A DNA stretch of 64,000 bases from Persicitalea sp038235275 (GCA_038235275.1 JBBSUC010000009.1:1-64000), one strand, 5' to 3'. Counted from the stretch's first letter, positions 1-8,620 are shown. Translations and numbers: made by a program. Notes: generated by a model from the letters alone, not told the origin.

Positions 1-87
1 CCACCATGTCAAAGAACGTGGCCCCGGCCGTTGCCGGGAGCTTGCGGGAAGCTGAAATCTCAGCCTCCCTCCCCCCTTTTGGGATGG

Positions 88-119
88 CAAAGGTGCAACA
101 TCTTTTCTTAGTAGCCAAA
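88..119 (-). promoter_or_regulatory. Candidate leftward Bacteroidota promoter
   Basis: On the minus strand TTTG (116-119) is followed after 20 bp by CACCTTTG (88-95), one mismatch from the TAnnTTTG -7 consensus. It points toward the left edge, where an ATG on the minus strand (5-7) could open a gene that lies outside the window. The rest of positions 1-216 shows no supportable gene. Confidence 0.35.
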
Positions 120-216
120 TGATGGCTGGAAATAATTTATGAAAGAAGGGCGGCGGGCTGATTTTCAAGGAGGTTTGTTTGAAAAATTATTTTCAGAGCC
201 TCCGTAAAAGCCCTGA

Positions 217-1053
217 CTATCCTACAGTATTTACCAAAGTTCCAATAGGCTCTATAGTAATGTAGATTTTATCGCCCAAATGTAAAGTGAATTCCGAAGG
301 CGGAATAATGCCCGTTCCCGTCATCAGATAGACGCCCGTCGGGAAGGCCATTTCGCGGAAGAGGAAGCCGAGCAGTTCGTCGGGCTTACGCTTCATTTGG
401 GAAAGCAGGACGGTGTTGCCGAAGACCTCCTCACCACTGCGGACGATAGCGATGCTAATTTCGGTTTCGGGCGAGAGCGGCTCGGCGGTTACGTACAGGC
501 AGGGGCCGAGGGCGGCGCTGCCGTCATAGGATTTGGCTTGTGGCAAGTACAGTGGGTTTTCGCCCTCGATGCTACGCGAGCTCATGTCGTTGCCGATGGT
601 GTAGCCCACCAACTTGCCGGAGGATGTGGCGAACAGCGTCAGTTCCGGCTCAGGAACGTCCCAGCCGGAGTCCTTACGAATGCGCACCTTGCCCGAATCG
701 CCCACGACGCGCCAGGCGTTGGCTTTGAAGAAAAGTTCGGGCCGCTCGGCGGAATATACCCGGTCGTAGAAACTGCCGCCGCCCGCCTTTTCCGACTCCT
801 CCATGCGGGCTTCGCGGCTGCGGAAGTAGGTAACGCCCGACGCCCAGACTTCCTGGGTACCGATAGGGGCGACTACCTCGGGCATGGGCGAGCCATCGTT
901 GAACGGAAGCAACAACAAGCTTTCAGTTTGGCTGACGAGCCAGTCGTGTAGGTCGTCGCGGTTCACGACGGTGTCCCAGTCGCTTTCATGGAGACGGTAG
1001 TACTGGTTTTCTTTTTCCAGCAAAATGCCGTGGAGGGTTCGGTAGAGTTTCAT
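217..1053 (-). CDS. Fumarylacetoacetate hydrolase family protein
   Basis: 278 residues. The C-terminal two thirds carries the FAH fold signature: VPEPEL with the metal-binding E-x-E pair (E135, E137), a following GNDMSSR (D156), K174 in the loop before YDGSAALGP, and the closing TGTGIIPP segment. Family members are Mg-dependent hydrolases, isomerases or dehydratases of 2-keto acids. The overall pattern most resembles the 2-dehydro-3-deoxy-D-arabinonate dehydratase-type branch, but the substrate is not readable from sequence. The N-terminal 100 residues are a typical cap region. It lies downstream of tpiA on the same strand, separated by about 110 bp holding an inverted repeat, so it may have its own promoter. 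Confidence 0.85.
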   Translation of the reverse strand: MKLYRTLHGILLEKENQYYRLHESDWDTVVNRDDLHDWLVSQTESLLLLPFNDGSPMPEVVAPIGTQEVWASGVTYFRSREARMEESEKAGGGSFYDRVYSAERPELFFKANAWRVVGDSGKVRIRKDSGWDVPEPELTLFATSSGKLVGYTIGNDMSSRSIEGENPLYLPQAKSYDGSAALGPCLYVTAEPLSPETEISIAIVRSGEEVFGNTVLLSQMKRKPDELLGFLFREMAFPTGVYLMTGTGIIPPSEFTLHLGDKIYITIEPIGTLVNTVG

Positions 1054-1067
1054 GGTTTTCGTTCTTG

Positions 1068-1150
1068 GTTCTTCGTACTTCGTTCGGCGTGAGTCGCTCC
1101 ATTCGTTTCTACTCTTTACAGTTTTAAACGAAGAACGAAGTACGGAGAAC
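1068..1150. repeat. Inverted repeat of a dispersed GTTCTTCG-type intergenic element
   Basis: An 18-nt arm (1068-1085) is repeated in inverted orientation with one mismatch at 1133-1150, separated by 47 nt. It fills the spacer between tpiA and the FAH gene. Related words occur near 27315, 27375 and 57138, suggesting a dispersed intergenic repeat family. No T-tract follows, so it is not an obvious terminator. Confidence 0.6.
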
Positions 1151-1161
1151 GCTCTTAACTT

Positions 1162-1926
1162 TTACTGCCTTGCTTTTACAATTTCGGTAAAGTCCCTTGA
1201 TTTCAAAGAGGCACCCCCTACCAGGCCACCGTCTACGTCGGGGTTGGCGAAGAGTTCGGCGGCGTTGGCCGCGCCCACGCTGCCGCCATAAAGGATGCTT
1301 ATTTCTTCGGTTACTTCCTGGCCGTATTTTTCGGCCAGATGTCCACGCAAAGCGGCGTGCATTTCCTGGGCTTGCTCGGCGCTGGCGGTCAAGCCGGTTC
1401 CGATGGCCCAGATGGGTTCGTAGGCCAGGACGACCTGAGCGAGTTGCCCGGCGTCGAGGTGGAAAAGGCTTTCGGTGATCTGATTTTTTACAAAGCCGAT
1501 GTAATCCTGATTCTCCCGCTGATCCAGCGACTCGCCACAGCAGAAGATGGGCGTCAGGTCGTTTTCGAGGGCGATATTTACCTTCTCGGCCAACTGCGCG
1601 TTGGTTTCGCCGAAATACTGCCGCCGTTCGCTGTGGCCGATGATAACGTAGGGAATGTCGATGGCTTTCAGCATCGGAGCCGAAATCTCGCCCGTGTAGG
1701 CTCCCGAGGATTTTTCGTGGCAGTTCTGCGCGCCCAGCGAAATTTTATCGGCGCTTTCTGTGTATTTTTTCAACGTCGTCAGGTACAGCGAAGGCACGCA
1801 GAGGACTACCTCCACCTGACCCGACACTTCGTCTTTGATCATATTGACGACCTCCGAGGTCAGCGCGACGGCTTCGTCGAGGGTCTTGTTCATTTTCCAG
1901 TTACCAGCTACTATTTTCTTGCGCAT
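1162..1926 (-). CDS. tpiA: Triosephosphate isomerase
   Basis: 254 residues, full length for the family. It interconverts dihydroxyacetone phosphate and glyceraldehyde 3-phosphate in glycolysis and gluconeogenesis, in the cytoplasm. The catalytic set is complete: K11 in GNWKMN, electrophile H98 in IGHSERR, and base E170 in AYEPIWAIGTG. The phosphate-binding GGS of LYGGSV and the late GLVGGASL are present. The ATG at 1926 fits the conserved N-terminus. A perfect TAnnTTTG -7 box on the minus strand (TAGATTTG, 1967-1974) lies about 40 bp upstream, without a clear -33 element. Confidence 0.97.
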   Translation of the reverse strand: MRKKIVAGNWKMNKTLDEAVALTSEVVNMIKDEVSGQVEVVLCVPSLYLTTLKKYTESADKISLGAQNCHEKSSGAYTGEISAPMLKAIDIPYVIIGHSERRQYFGETNAQLAEKVNIALENDLTPIFCCGESLDQRENQDYIGFVKNQITESLFHLDAGQLAQVVLAYEPIWAIGTGLTASAEQAQEMHAALRGHLAEKYGQEVTEEISILYGGSVGAANAAELFANPDVDGGLVGGASLKSRDFTEIVKARQ

Positions 1927-2112
1927 AAGAGGACGGGGAATTACGATTTTAGGGTTGAGTGAAGCCCAAATCTACCATTTTTTCGTCCAATCCCGAGAAA
2001 TACGCACGGGTACAAAAATTATTGACGTTCTCTTGACACTAAATAAGTTTTATTTGTGTTTAAACAAGACCAAAATCATTACCTTGGCTAACTGTGATGG
2101 TGCGAGGGTGTT

Positions 2113-3387
2113 ATGAAAAAAGAGAAGTTATACATCGTCATATTTATTGGTCTGCTATTGGGCAGTTCCTGTCGCTTGTACGCGCAGAAAAAAAAAGCAT
2201 GGGAACCTGTTGATAAATTCGGTTTTTTTCTGGAAGGCAAGCGCAAGATTACCCGAATTCCTTTTGAATTCCACTCCAACCTCATCATCGTCCCCGTTCA
2301 AATCAACGATTCTGACACGCTGCACTTCATTCTGGACACGGGCGTAAGCACCACGCTCATTACCGATCCCAAAGCCCTCAGTCAGCAACATTTGCAGCTT
2401 ACGCGTCCGGTGGTTTTGAGCGGCGCGGGCGAAGGGCAGGCTGTGTCGGCGCACGTAGCGTTGGACAATTCGCTCTCAATGCTGCGGATGAAGGCTAATC
2501 ACCAGAATCTGCTGATTCTGGATGAGGATTTCCTGCATTTATCGGAATACGTGGGCGTGCCGGTGCACGGGATTTTTGGCTACGAGATTTTCAACAATTT
2601 CGTCGTCACCATCGACTTCAATCGTAAGGAACTGATCCTGGAAAAACCCGACCGCTACAAGTACCGCAGGCGCAAGGGCGACAAATATCCCATCAGCATT
2701 GAAGACACCAAGCCCTTCACCAACGCCGTGGCGCTCTTTGCCGATGGCCGCGAGCATCCCATTCGGGTCATCATCGACACCGGGGCCGGCCACGCTCTGT
2801 TTCTTGACAAAACCAAGGACAACATCATTTCATTACCCGAAAAAGTGATCCGTACCCAACTGGGTCGGGGGCTGAATGGCGTTATCAACGGCAGTTTGGG
2901 CCGCATCGAGCGTATCAAGTTTGGCCGCTTCGAGCTGGACAACATCGTAGCGTCCTTTCCCGACAGTGCCTCCTTCGGGGCCAAACTTCCCGACCGCGCA
3001 GAGAGGCAGGGCAATGTGGGTTGCGAACTACTGCGCCGCTTCAAGGTCACGATGAATTATCAGGATCACTATATGGTATTGAAGCCAATCAAAAGACGCT
3101 TGCGCGAAGCTTTTGAACATGACATGAGTGGTCTGGAAGTTACGGCGGCGGGTGCTAAACTGCGCGATTACTTCGTGCGAGCCGTGGCCAAGGATTCACC
3201 CGCGCAGCGCGCAGGACTGGCCGAAGGCGACCAAATCCTGTTTGTCAACGACTACGCGGCGGCTGACATCAGCATCAGCGAGATTTATAAAATGCTCCAA
3301 AAGGGCGATGGGCGGGAAGTAGAGTTGCTCATCAAGCGTGAAGGCAAAATCTTCTTTTCGCGCTTTCTGTTGCATCGGATGATTTAG
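2113..3387 (+). CDS. Periplasmic retropepsin-like aspartic protease with PDZ domain
   Basis: 424 residues with a Sec signal peptide (hydrophobic 6-19, likely cleaved after YAQ at about 25). Two aspartic-protease half domains follow, each with a catalytic DTG: FILDTGVSTT (D75) and VIIDTGAGHA (D222). A PDZ domain occupies about 335-415 (QRAGLAEGDQILFVND). In this architecture the two DTG halves presumably form one active site, as in pepsin, rather than the homodimer of retroviral enzymes. Substrate unknown; a role in envelope protein turnover is inferred from the export signal and PDZ domain. The gene stands alone, divergent from tpiA. A weak TTTG-N22-TTACCTTG promoter-like pair lies in the 100 bp upstream. 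Confidence 0.85.
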   Translation: MKKEKLYIVIFIGLLLGSSCRLYAQKKKAWEPVDKFGFFLEGKRKITRIPFEFHSNLIIVPVQINDSDTLHFILDTGVSTTLITDPKALSQQHLQLTRPVVLSGAGEGQAVSAHVALDNSLSMLRMKANHQNLLILDEDFLHLSEYVGVPVHGIFGYEIFNNFVVTIDFNRKELILEKPDRYKYRRRKGDKYPISIEDTKPFTNAVALFADGREHPIRVIIDTGAGHALFLDKTKDNIISLPEKVIRTQLGRGLNGVINGSLGRIERIKFGRFELDNIVASFPDSASFGAKLPDRAERQGNVGCELLRRFKVTMNYQDHYMVLKPIKRRLREAFEHDMSGLEVTAAGAKLRDYFVRAVAKDSPAQRAGLAEGDQILFVNDYAAADISISEIYKMLQKGDGREVELLIKREGKIFFSRFLLHRMI

Positions 3388-3500
3388 GAAAATTCTTCCC
3401 TTTCACCTCACGGCTGCGGCCGATTGCGGTAACGACGGACCGCCCCGCCTCTCTTCTACCAGGGGAGGGGAACGCGCTATTCAAATATTTGCACTGGCAT

Positions 3501-3533
3501 TACTTGTATATAGATTGTGTACTTGTAATATTG
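3501..3533 (+). promoter_or_regulatory. gntR promoter overlapped by a direct repeat (candidate autoregulatory operator)
   Basis: TACTTGTA occurs twice, at 3501-3508 and 3520-3527, offset by 19 bp, close to two helical turns. The first copy supplies a -33-like TTG (3504-3506) and the second runs into a -7-like TAATATTG (3526-3533, 7 of 8 to TAnnTTTG), with 19 bp between them. The start codon of the GntR regulator is 23 bp downstream. Repeats placed across a promoter are what autoregulation would look like; this is inference. Confidence 0.45.
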
Positions 3534-3555
3534 CGCTTCACATCAGAACCCAACA

Positions 3556-4263
3556 ATGGAAACCGCGCATTACCAGAAACTCTACGCCTTGTTGAAGAGC
3601 CAGATCCAAGTGGGAAACTACAAGGAAGGCGATTTGCTGCCTTCGGAAAACGAACTGAGCGCCATCCACAAAATTGCCCGCATGACCGTCCGGCGGGCTT
3701 TGCAGGAACTGGCCAGCGAGGGCTATATCCGCAAAGTAAAGGGTAAGGGCAGTATTGTAAGCGCCACGCGGCAGTCGCTGGGACTGCTGTCATTCAAAGG
3801 GTTTTCGGAAGTGGTCGGGGCTGAACACGAGGCCCGCACCGTGATGCTGCGGCCGCCCGTTGCGACGGCCTGGCCGGAGCGTTTTTTTTATAAACTCGAC
3901 AAAAAGGAGCAGAAAGCGGGCTGCGTAACTTTCGAGCGTGTCCGCTACGTGGATCAGGATCCGGTGTTATTGGAATGCAGCTATTTGCCGAATTTGCAAC
4001 TGGAAGGCTTCTGTGAAAAACCGCTGCTGGACGGCTCGCTCTTCAAAACCCTCAGCGTCCGTCACCAAATCGACATCCGAAGTTTCGAGCAGGACATCCG
4101 CGCCGTGCTGGCCGACGAAACCATTGCCGGACATTTTGAAATAAAACCCATGACCCCGCTCGTCCAAATCTACCGCCGCTACCACACCAGCCTTGCGGAC
4201 TACCACGTGTATAGCCTGACGTTTTGTAATACCGAGAAGTATACGATTAGTAATTATCATTAA
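3556..4263 (+). CDS. GntR-family transcriptional regulator with UTRA domain
   Basis: 235 residues. Winged helix-turn-helix at about 5-72 with the GntR hallmark LLPSENELSAIHKIARMTVR and wing KVKGKGSIV, followed by a UTRA ligand-binding domain at about 90-230 of the HutC/FarR subfamily. Such regulators are usually repressors released by a sugar phosphate or other small metabolite. It lies 154 bp upstream of deoC on the same strand, so control of deoxynucleoside or sugar-phosphate catabolism is a reasonable inference, but the ligand cannot be read from sequence. The ATG at 3556 gives a standard N-terminus. Possible operator repeats lie both upstream (3501-3527) and downstream (4296-4395). Confidence 0.9.
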   Translation: METAHYQKLYALLKSQIQVGNYKEGDLLPSENELSAIHKIARMTVRRALQELASEGYIRKVKGKGSIVSATRQSLGLLSFKGFSEVVGAEHEARTVMLRPPVATAWPERFFYKLDKKEQKAGCVTFERVRYVDQDPVLLECSYLPNLQLEGFCEKPLLDGSLFKTLSVRHQIDIRSFEQDIRAVLADETIAGHFEIKPMTPLVQIYRRYHTSLADYHVYSLTFCNTEKYTISNYH

Positions 4264-4295
4264 CGGAAGGGATTCTTGAAAAATCCTCCTTCTGG

Positions 4296-4395
4296 GTTAA
4301 CGGTCAACGCGGGGCGCCCCGAGGCGTTAAGGGTCAACGGCATTTGCTGGCATACATTTGACCGCGTCGAGGCCGTTAACCATCGACCGTTGACC
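4296..4395. repeat. Repeated 14-bp sites in the gntR-deoC spacer
   Basis: GTTAACGGTCAACG (4296-4309) and GTTAAGGGTCAACG (4326-4339) match at 13 of 14 positions and are exactly 30 bp apart. A third, inverted element holds GTTAAC (4375-4380) and CGTTGACC (4388-4395, reverse complement of GGTCAACG). The cluster ends 22 bp before the deoC start and fits a multi-site operator or a degenerate intergenic repeat. Confidence 0.5.
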
Positions 4396-4417
4396 CCCTT
4401 CACAAACGCTACCATAT

Positions 4418-5176
4418 ATGAACCTCGTCACCCAACTTGCCAAGATGATCGATCACTCGTTGCTGCACCCGACGATGACCGACGATGATTTGAAAAAAGG
4501 CTGCGCCATTGCCCGGCAATACGATGTCGCCTCGGTGTGCATCAAGCCTTATGCCATCACGCAGGCCGTGGAATGGCTGCGCGGCTCCGATGTGCTGGTG
4601 GGAACTGTCATCGGTTTTCCGCACGGCAACAGCGCCACGGGCGTCAAAGTCGCCGAAACGATTCAGGCTTGCCGCGACGGGGCCGTCGAGATCGATATGG
4701 TCGCCAATATCGGGAAAGTGCTGGGCGGGGACTGGGATTACGTCCGCGATGAAATCCAGGCCGTGACCGAAGCCAGCCACGCCGAGGGAGCTATCGTGAA
4801 AGTCATTTTTGAAAACGACTACCTACCCGACGACGCTTCCAAAATCCGCCTTTGCGAGATTTGCAGCGAGGTGGGGGCCGATTTTGTGAAGACCTCCACG
4901 GGCTACGGCTTCAACAAAGGCGACGACGGCCGCTACGGCTACGAGGGTGCCACCGAACACGACCTCAAACTCATGCGCCACCACAGCGCACCCGGCGTAC
5001 AGGTGAAGGCGGCGGGCGGCGTCCGTACGCTGGACGACTTACTGAAAGTCCGCGAGTGGGGCGTGACCCGCGTGGGGGCTACGGCTACGGTGGCGATAAT
5101 CGAGGAAGCAAAGCGTCGGTTCAACAATGATTTTTCAGCGGGAGCGGTGCCTGCTGACGATACGCCGGGTTATTGA
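4418..5176 (+). CDS. deoC: Deoxyribose-phosphate aldolase
   Basis: 252 residues, full length. A cytoplasmic class I aldolase splitting 2-deoxyribose 5-phosphate into acetaldehyde and glyceraldehyde 3-phosphate, the last step of deoxynucleoside catabolism. The catalytic trio aligns with the E. coli enzyme: D93 in EIDMVANIG, Schiff-base K158 in FVKTSTGYGF, and K197 in VQVKAAGGVRT. The product glyceraldehyde 3-phosphate feeds the same pool as the nearby TpiA, although the genes are on opposite strands. It follows the GntR gene with a repeat-rich 154-bp spacer and ends at a strong hairpin terminator shared with the convergent receptor gene. Confidence 0.96.
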   Translation: MNLVTQLAKMIDHSLLHPTMTDDDLKKGCAIARQYDVASVCIKPYAITQAVEWLRGSDVLVGTVIGFPHGNSATGVKVAETIQACRDGAVEIDMVANIGKVLGGDWDYVRDEIQAVTEASHAEGAIVKVIFENDYLPDDASKIRLCEICSEVGADFVKTSTGYGFNKGDDGRYGYEGATEHDLKLMRHHSAPGVQVKAAGGVRTLDDLLKVREWGVTRVGATATVAIIEEAKRRFNNDFSAGAVPADDTPGY

Positions 5177-5197
5177 TTTCTGTTTTTATTCCATAAA

Positions 5198-5229
5198 AAA
5201 AATCCCGCACCAAACGGCGCGGGATTTTT
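5198..5229. terminator. Bidirectional intrinsic terminator between deoC and the Oar-like receptor gene
   Basis: Perfect 11-bp stem AAAAATCCCGC (5198-5208) / GCGGGATTTTT (5219-5229) with a 10-nt loop. An A-run on one side and a T-run on the other make it functional for both convergent genes, whose stop codons lie within about 25 bp on each side. Confidence 0.92.
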
Positions 5230-5251
5230 ACGTCCTTGGCTAAACTAAACC

Positions 5252-8200
5252 TTAGTTGAACGTGTAGCGAAGGCCGATTTGCGCCTGCCAGACATCGCTG
5301 ATACCAGCGCTTTTTACAAAAGTGTCTTGCAAGAGTACGGTTTGGCCGCTCTTATTTTGCGTAGCCATTCGATAGGTTGGAGTGCCATCAGCGGCATTGC
5401 CGGCCGGAATCAACGGACGGCTGTTTACCAGGTTATCACCTACGTTCCACTTATTATTGATAGCATTGCCGGCCCGGAGAATGTCCGCCCGAATTTGGAA
5501 AGTGTTGCGTTTACCTCCAATGTTGACGTACACTTCCTGCACGACACTGAAATCGAAGGTATTCCGCCAGGGAGCTAGGCCACCGTTACGCTCGACGTAC
5601 TCGCCACGGTGAGCACTCAGATAGGGATCGTTCTTGACGAAAGTTTCGAAGGCGGCAGCTTGTTGCTCGGGTGAGAAAACCTGACCACCCTGCTTCAACT
5701 CCACAAAGCGTAAATCGCTTGCGTTTTTAGGAATGTATAGCAGGTCATTGTTACGCAGCCCGTCGCCGTTCATGTCGGCTCCGTACACAAAATCGTAACG
5801 TCCTTGATTACGGCCTTCGTAGAAGAAGCCAAATTGGGTGGCCGCTCCAAACTTACCGCCATAGTTGATACGGTACGAAACCGAGGCGATAGCCCGATGA
5901 CGCTGATCATTGTTGGAGAATGAAACATCGGCAAAGTTGCCGCCACGTACTGTTGGGTTGTTCTCGTAGGAACCTGACGCGATCGAACCCGCGCCCGTGA
6001 CGTCCCTGGTCATTCCAAAAGTATAGGCTGCCATGGCGTAAAGCCCCTTGCGGTAAGGTCTTTCGAGCTTGGCCGTCAGTAGCGTGGAACCACCCAAGTT
6101 AGTATTAGTCAGGTAAATGTTACGCGTTACATTGGGATTCAAACGATTAGAAGTGGATGATCCCGCGTAGCGAGGACGGTTGTCAGGCCCGGCGAAAGTC
6201 GTGCTGCCGATATCCTTTTGGTTGATGTTGTAGTACTTCGTGGCGTTGACATTCCGGTCGTAGATAGCCTCGAAGGTAGCAATCAGGCCACCGGGTATCT
6301 TCTGGTCGATAGCAAGGTTAGTTCGCCATACCTGGGGAAACTTGTAGGTTTGGTCGGTCGTAGCCAAATCAAACGTAGCCTTCGACAAGTCAGTCGTGGT
6401 GGGTGCATACTTGGATGGATCGGTTGTGAAAGGATAAGCCTTCGTGTTGGAGGCCGAAAGATAGCCGCTCAATACCCCATTGTTTCCGATTTGATTGGAA
6501 ATCCACACGAAGGGAGGACGACCGGAGAACACGCCTGAACCTCCGCGTATCTGGGTAGTCTTTTCACCCGTCACATCCCAGTTGAAGCCGAAGCGCGGCG
6601 ACCAAAGCGGCCGGGAATCCGGCAGGTTAGCGGTGTTGGTTTTGACAGAAGAACCATCGGGCAAGCGGAAGCTGTAATCCTTCGTAATAGTGTTTTCCAG
6701 AGCGGTATTGCCAAAAATTGGCACATCTACCCTTATACCTGCAATCAGTTTCAGATTAGGCGATGCCTGGAACTCATCCTGAATGTAAGCACCCGGATAG
6801 AGTACTTTCAATTGCTGTACGGGTGGCTGGCCCGATCCCTGCAAAGAATAGCGGTACTCAAAACTTTTGGCTACTACGTTAGGGTCGCCGTTGGCCGAGG
6901 CATAAAAATCTTCCTTATTATTAAAAACCCACACACCGTTGGCTGCCGAATAAAACGAGTTGTTGGATGTAAAACGCTCCACGCTAATTCCCGCCGTAAT
7001 TGTGTGCTTTCCGGCGTAGATAGACAGGTTGTCGATGAACTGAAAAGTTTTGTAATTCAGAAGGTTGTAAGGAGTGAAAGGATCCATACCCGTGGACATG
7101 TAGTTGCTGCCATTGTTGAGAATATCAACCAAAGGAAACAAACCAGGTGTTTGGTAACCGCGGTCTTCGTTGTTGGAAGTAAGTCCAATAATCAGATTGT
7201 TAGAGAGTTTTCCCCCAAAATTTGAACTGAGTTCTCCCACTACCGACACGATGTCCTCATTCAGCACATAGCCCGAATTTTTGAAGGACATCGAAGTGGA
7301 GTTAGTGCGCCGACTACCGGCTCCGGCCGAAGAACTGTTGGAGATCAGGTTTTCGGAGCCGCCATCTAAGTAGGAGAAACGGACGTTAAACTTGTGGTTG
7401 CGATTGATGTTCCAGTCTAGGCGAGCCAAAAATTTGTTGCCCGTGGTGTTCAGATTCAGATTTTCGTAGCCACCTGTTTCGAGTCCGAATTTGCTCTTCA
7501 TGAACGCACTCAACTCGTCCAGGTCGCTGGCTTTGACCCGCGTTACGTTGCTGCCACCCTGGCCTCGGTCGGCTACCCAGTTGTTCACGTCTGCCGGATC
7601 GACTCGACTTTCCAGCTCTCCATTTAGAAAAATAAATAGCTTGTTTTTGATAATAGGCGCGCCGACACGGAAGCCAGTCACTTTCTTAGAAAAAGCTGTT
7701 GCCTTGTATTCTTGTCCCGCGGCGTTATCGCCTACCAATTTTTCGTTGGCGAACAAATGAAAAACGGATCCTGTCACTTCATTGGTGCCTGAGCGAGTAA
7801 CGGCGTTGATCCCCGCGCCCGTAAAGCCCGACTGTCGGACATCGAAGGGAGCGACGTTTACCTGAATTTCCTCGATTGCGTCCAGCGAAATAGGTGCCAC
7901 ACCCGTCCGGGCACCAGGCTGATCGCCGAGTCCGAATCCGTTGTTGAACACGGCTCCATCGATCGTAATGTTGTTCAGGCGGCTATCCTGACCACCGAAC
8001 GAGCGTCCGTTACCCTGCGGCGTAAGACGGGTAAAATCATTGATTGTGCGGCCTACTGTAGGTAGAGAATTGAGTACTTCCTTAGATATAGTCGTGGCCG
8101 CTCCCGTACGCTCTGAGCTAAATACGTCGCTGCGTGACGACGTGACCGTCACTTCCTGCAACTGCGTGCCTTCGTCCTGCATTTTGAAACTTACGTCTGC

Positions 8201-8521
8201 CGCTGTACCAAGGTTAGCGAAGATATTGTCCTGCACCTGCTCGTTGTAGCCCACGTAAGAAACCGTCACCTTGTAAGGACCACCCACCCGCACCGAGGGA
8301 ATGGTGTAGCGCCCCGACTCATTGGTCACCGTGCCGTATTGCGAACCCGAAGGCAAGTGCGTGGCCACTACTGTGGCACCGGGCAAGCCTTCGTTCTTGT
8401 CGTCGGCGACGCGGCCCGTGATGGACGAGGACGTTACCTGCGCCTGGGCGCTCATGAAAGTCAGCACCAACGCCAGCAGCGTCAGCCCGACCGATTTGAA
8501 AAGTAAACCTTTCCTGTTCAT
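5252..8521 (-). CDS. Oar-like TonB-dependent receptor with carboxypeptidase regulatory domain
   Basis: About 1089 residues. A signal peptide (ends MSAQAQ) precedes an Ig-like carboxypeptidase regulatory domain (SSITGRVADDKNEGLPGATV onward), a plug domain (about 120-250, with LPTVGRTINDFTRLTPQG) and a long beta barrel ending LRYTFN, an aromatic outer-membrane terminus. The pattern matches the Oar group of outer-membrane receptors. I place the start at 8521 rather than at an upstream in-frame ATG (8617): the extra 32 residues precede a clean signal peptide and a promoter-like pair lies between the two ATGs. No SusD partner adjoins, so the ligand is unknown. It shares its terminator with deoC and is divergent from selD. 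Confidence 0.9.
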   Translation of the reverse strand: MNRKGLLFKSVGLTLLALVLTFMSAQAQVTSSSITGRVADDKNEGLPGATVVATHLPSGSQYGTVTNESGRYTIPSVRVGGPYKVTVSYVGYNEQVQDNIFANLGTAADVSFKMQDEGTQLQEVTVTSSRSDVFSSERTGAATTISKEVLNSLPTVGRTINDFTRLTPQGNGRSFGGQDSRLNNITIDGAVFNNGFGLGDQPGARTGVAPISLDAIEEIQVNVAPFDVRQSGFTGAGINAVTRSGTNEVTGSVFHLFANEKLVGDNAAGQEYKATAFSKKVTGFRVGAPIIKNKLFIFLNGELESRVDPADVNNWVADRGQGGSNVTRVKASDLDELSAFMKSKFGLETGGYENLNLNTTGNKFLARLDWNINRNHKFNVRFSYLDGGSENLISNSSSAGAGSRRTNSTSMSFKNSGYVLNEDIVSVVGELSSNFGGKLSNNLIIGLTSNNEDRGYQTPGLFPLVDILNNGSNYMSTGMDPFTPYNLLNYKTFQFIDNLSIYAGKHTITAGISVERFTSNNSFYSAANGVWVFNNKEDFYASANGDPNVVAKSFEYRYSLQGSGQPPVQQLKVLYPGAYIQDEFQASPNLKLIAGIRVDVPIFGNTALENTITKDYSFRLPDGSSVKTNTANLPDSRPLWSPRFGFNWDVTGEKTTQIRGGSGVFSGRPPFVWISNQIGNNGVLSGYLSASNTKAYPFTTDPSKYAPTTTDLSKATFDLATTDQTYKFPQVWRTNLAIDQKIPGGLIATFEAIYDRNVNATKYYNINQKDIGSTTFAGPDNRPRYAGSSTSNRLNPNVTRNIYLTNTNLGGSTLLTAKLERPYRKGLYAMAAYTFGMTRDVTGAGSIASGSYENNPTVRGGNFADVSFSNNDQRHRAIASVSYRINYGGKFGAATQFGFFYEGRNQGRYDFVYGADMNGDGLRNNDLLYIPKNASDLRFVELKQGGQVFSPEQQAAAFETFVKNDPYLSAHRGEYVERNGGLAPWRNTFDFSVVQEVYVNIGGKRNTFQIRADILRAGNAINNKWNVGDNLVNSRPLIPAGNAADGTPTYRMATQNKSGQTVLLQDTFVKSAGISDVWQAQIGLRYTFN

Positions 8522-8586
8522 AGGGAATTGGGATTTGGTTAGAAATGTTTGTTGCTTCACTTGGGTAATGTTGATGAATTTGGCCG

Positions 8587-8620
8587 CAAAATAAGGATAA
8601 ATTTGTTTGCGAAACAAAAA
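8587..8620 (-). promoter_or_regulatory. Promoter of the Oar-like receptor gene
   Basis: On the minus strand TTTG (8615-8618) is followed after 20 bp by TTATTTTG (8587-8594, 7 of 8 to TAnnTTTG). Initiation near 8580 would give a leader of about 60 nt to the ATG at 8521. This supports 8521 over the upstream ATG at 8617. Confidence 0.6.
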
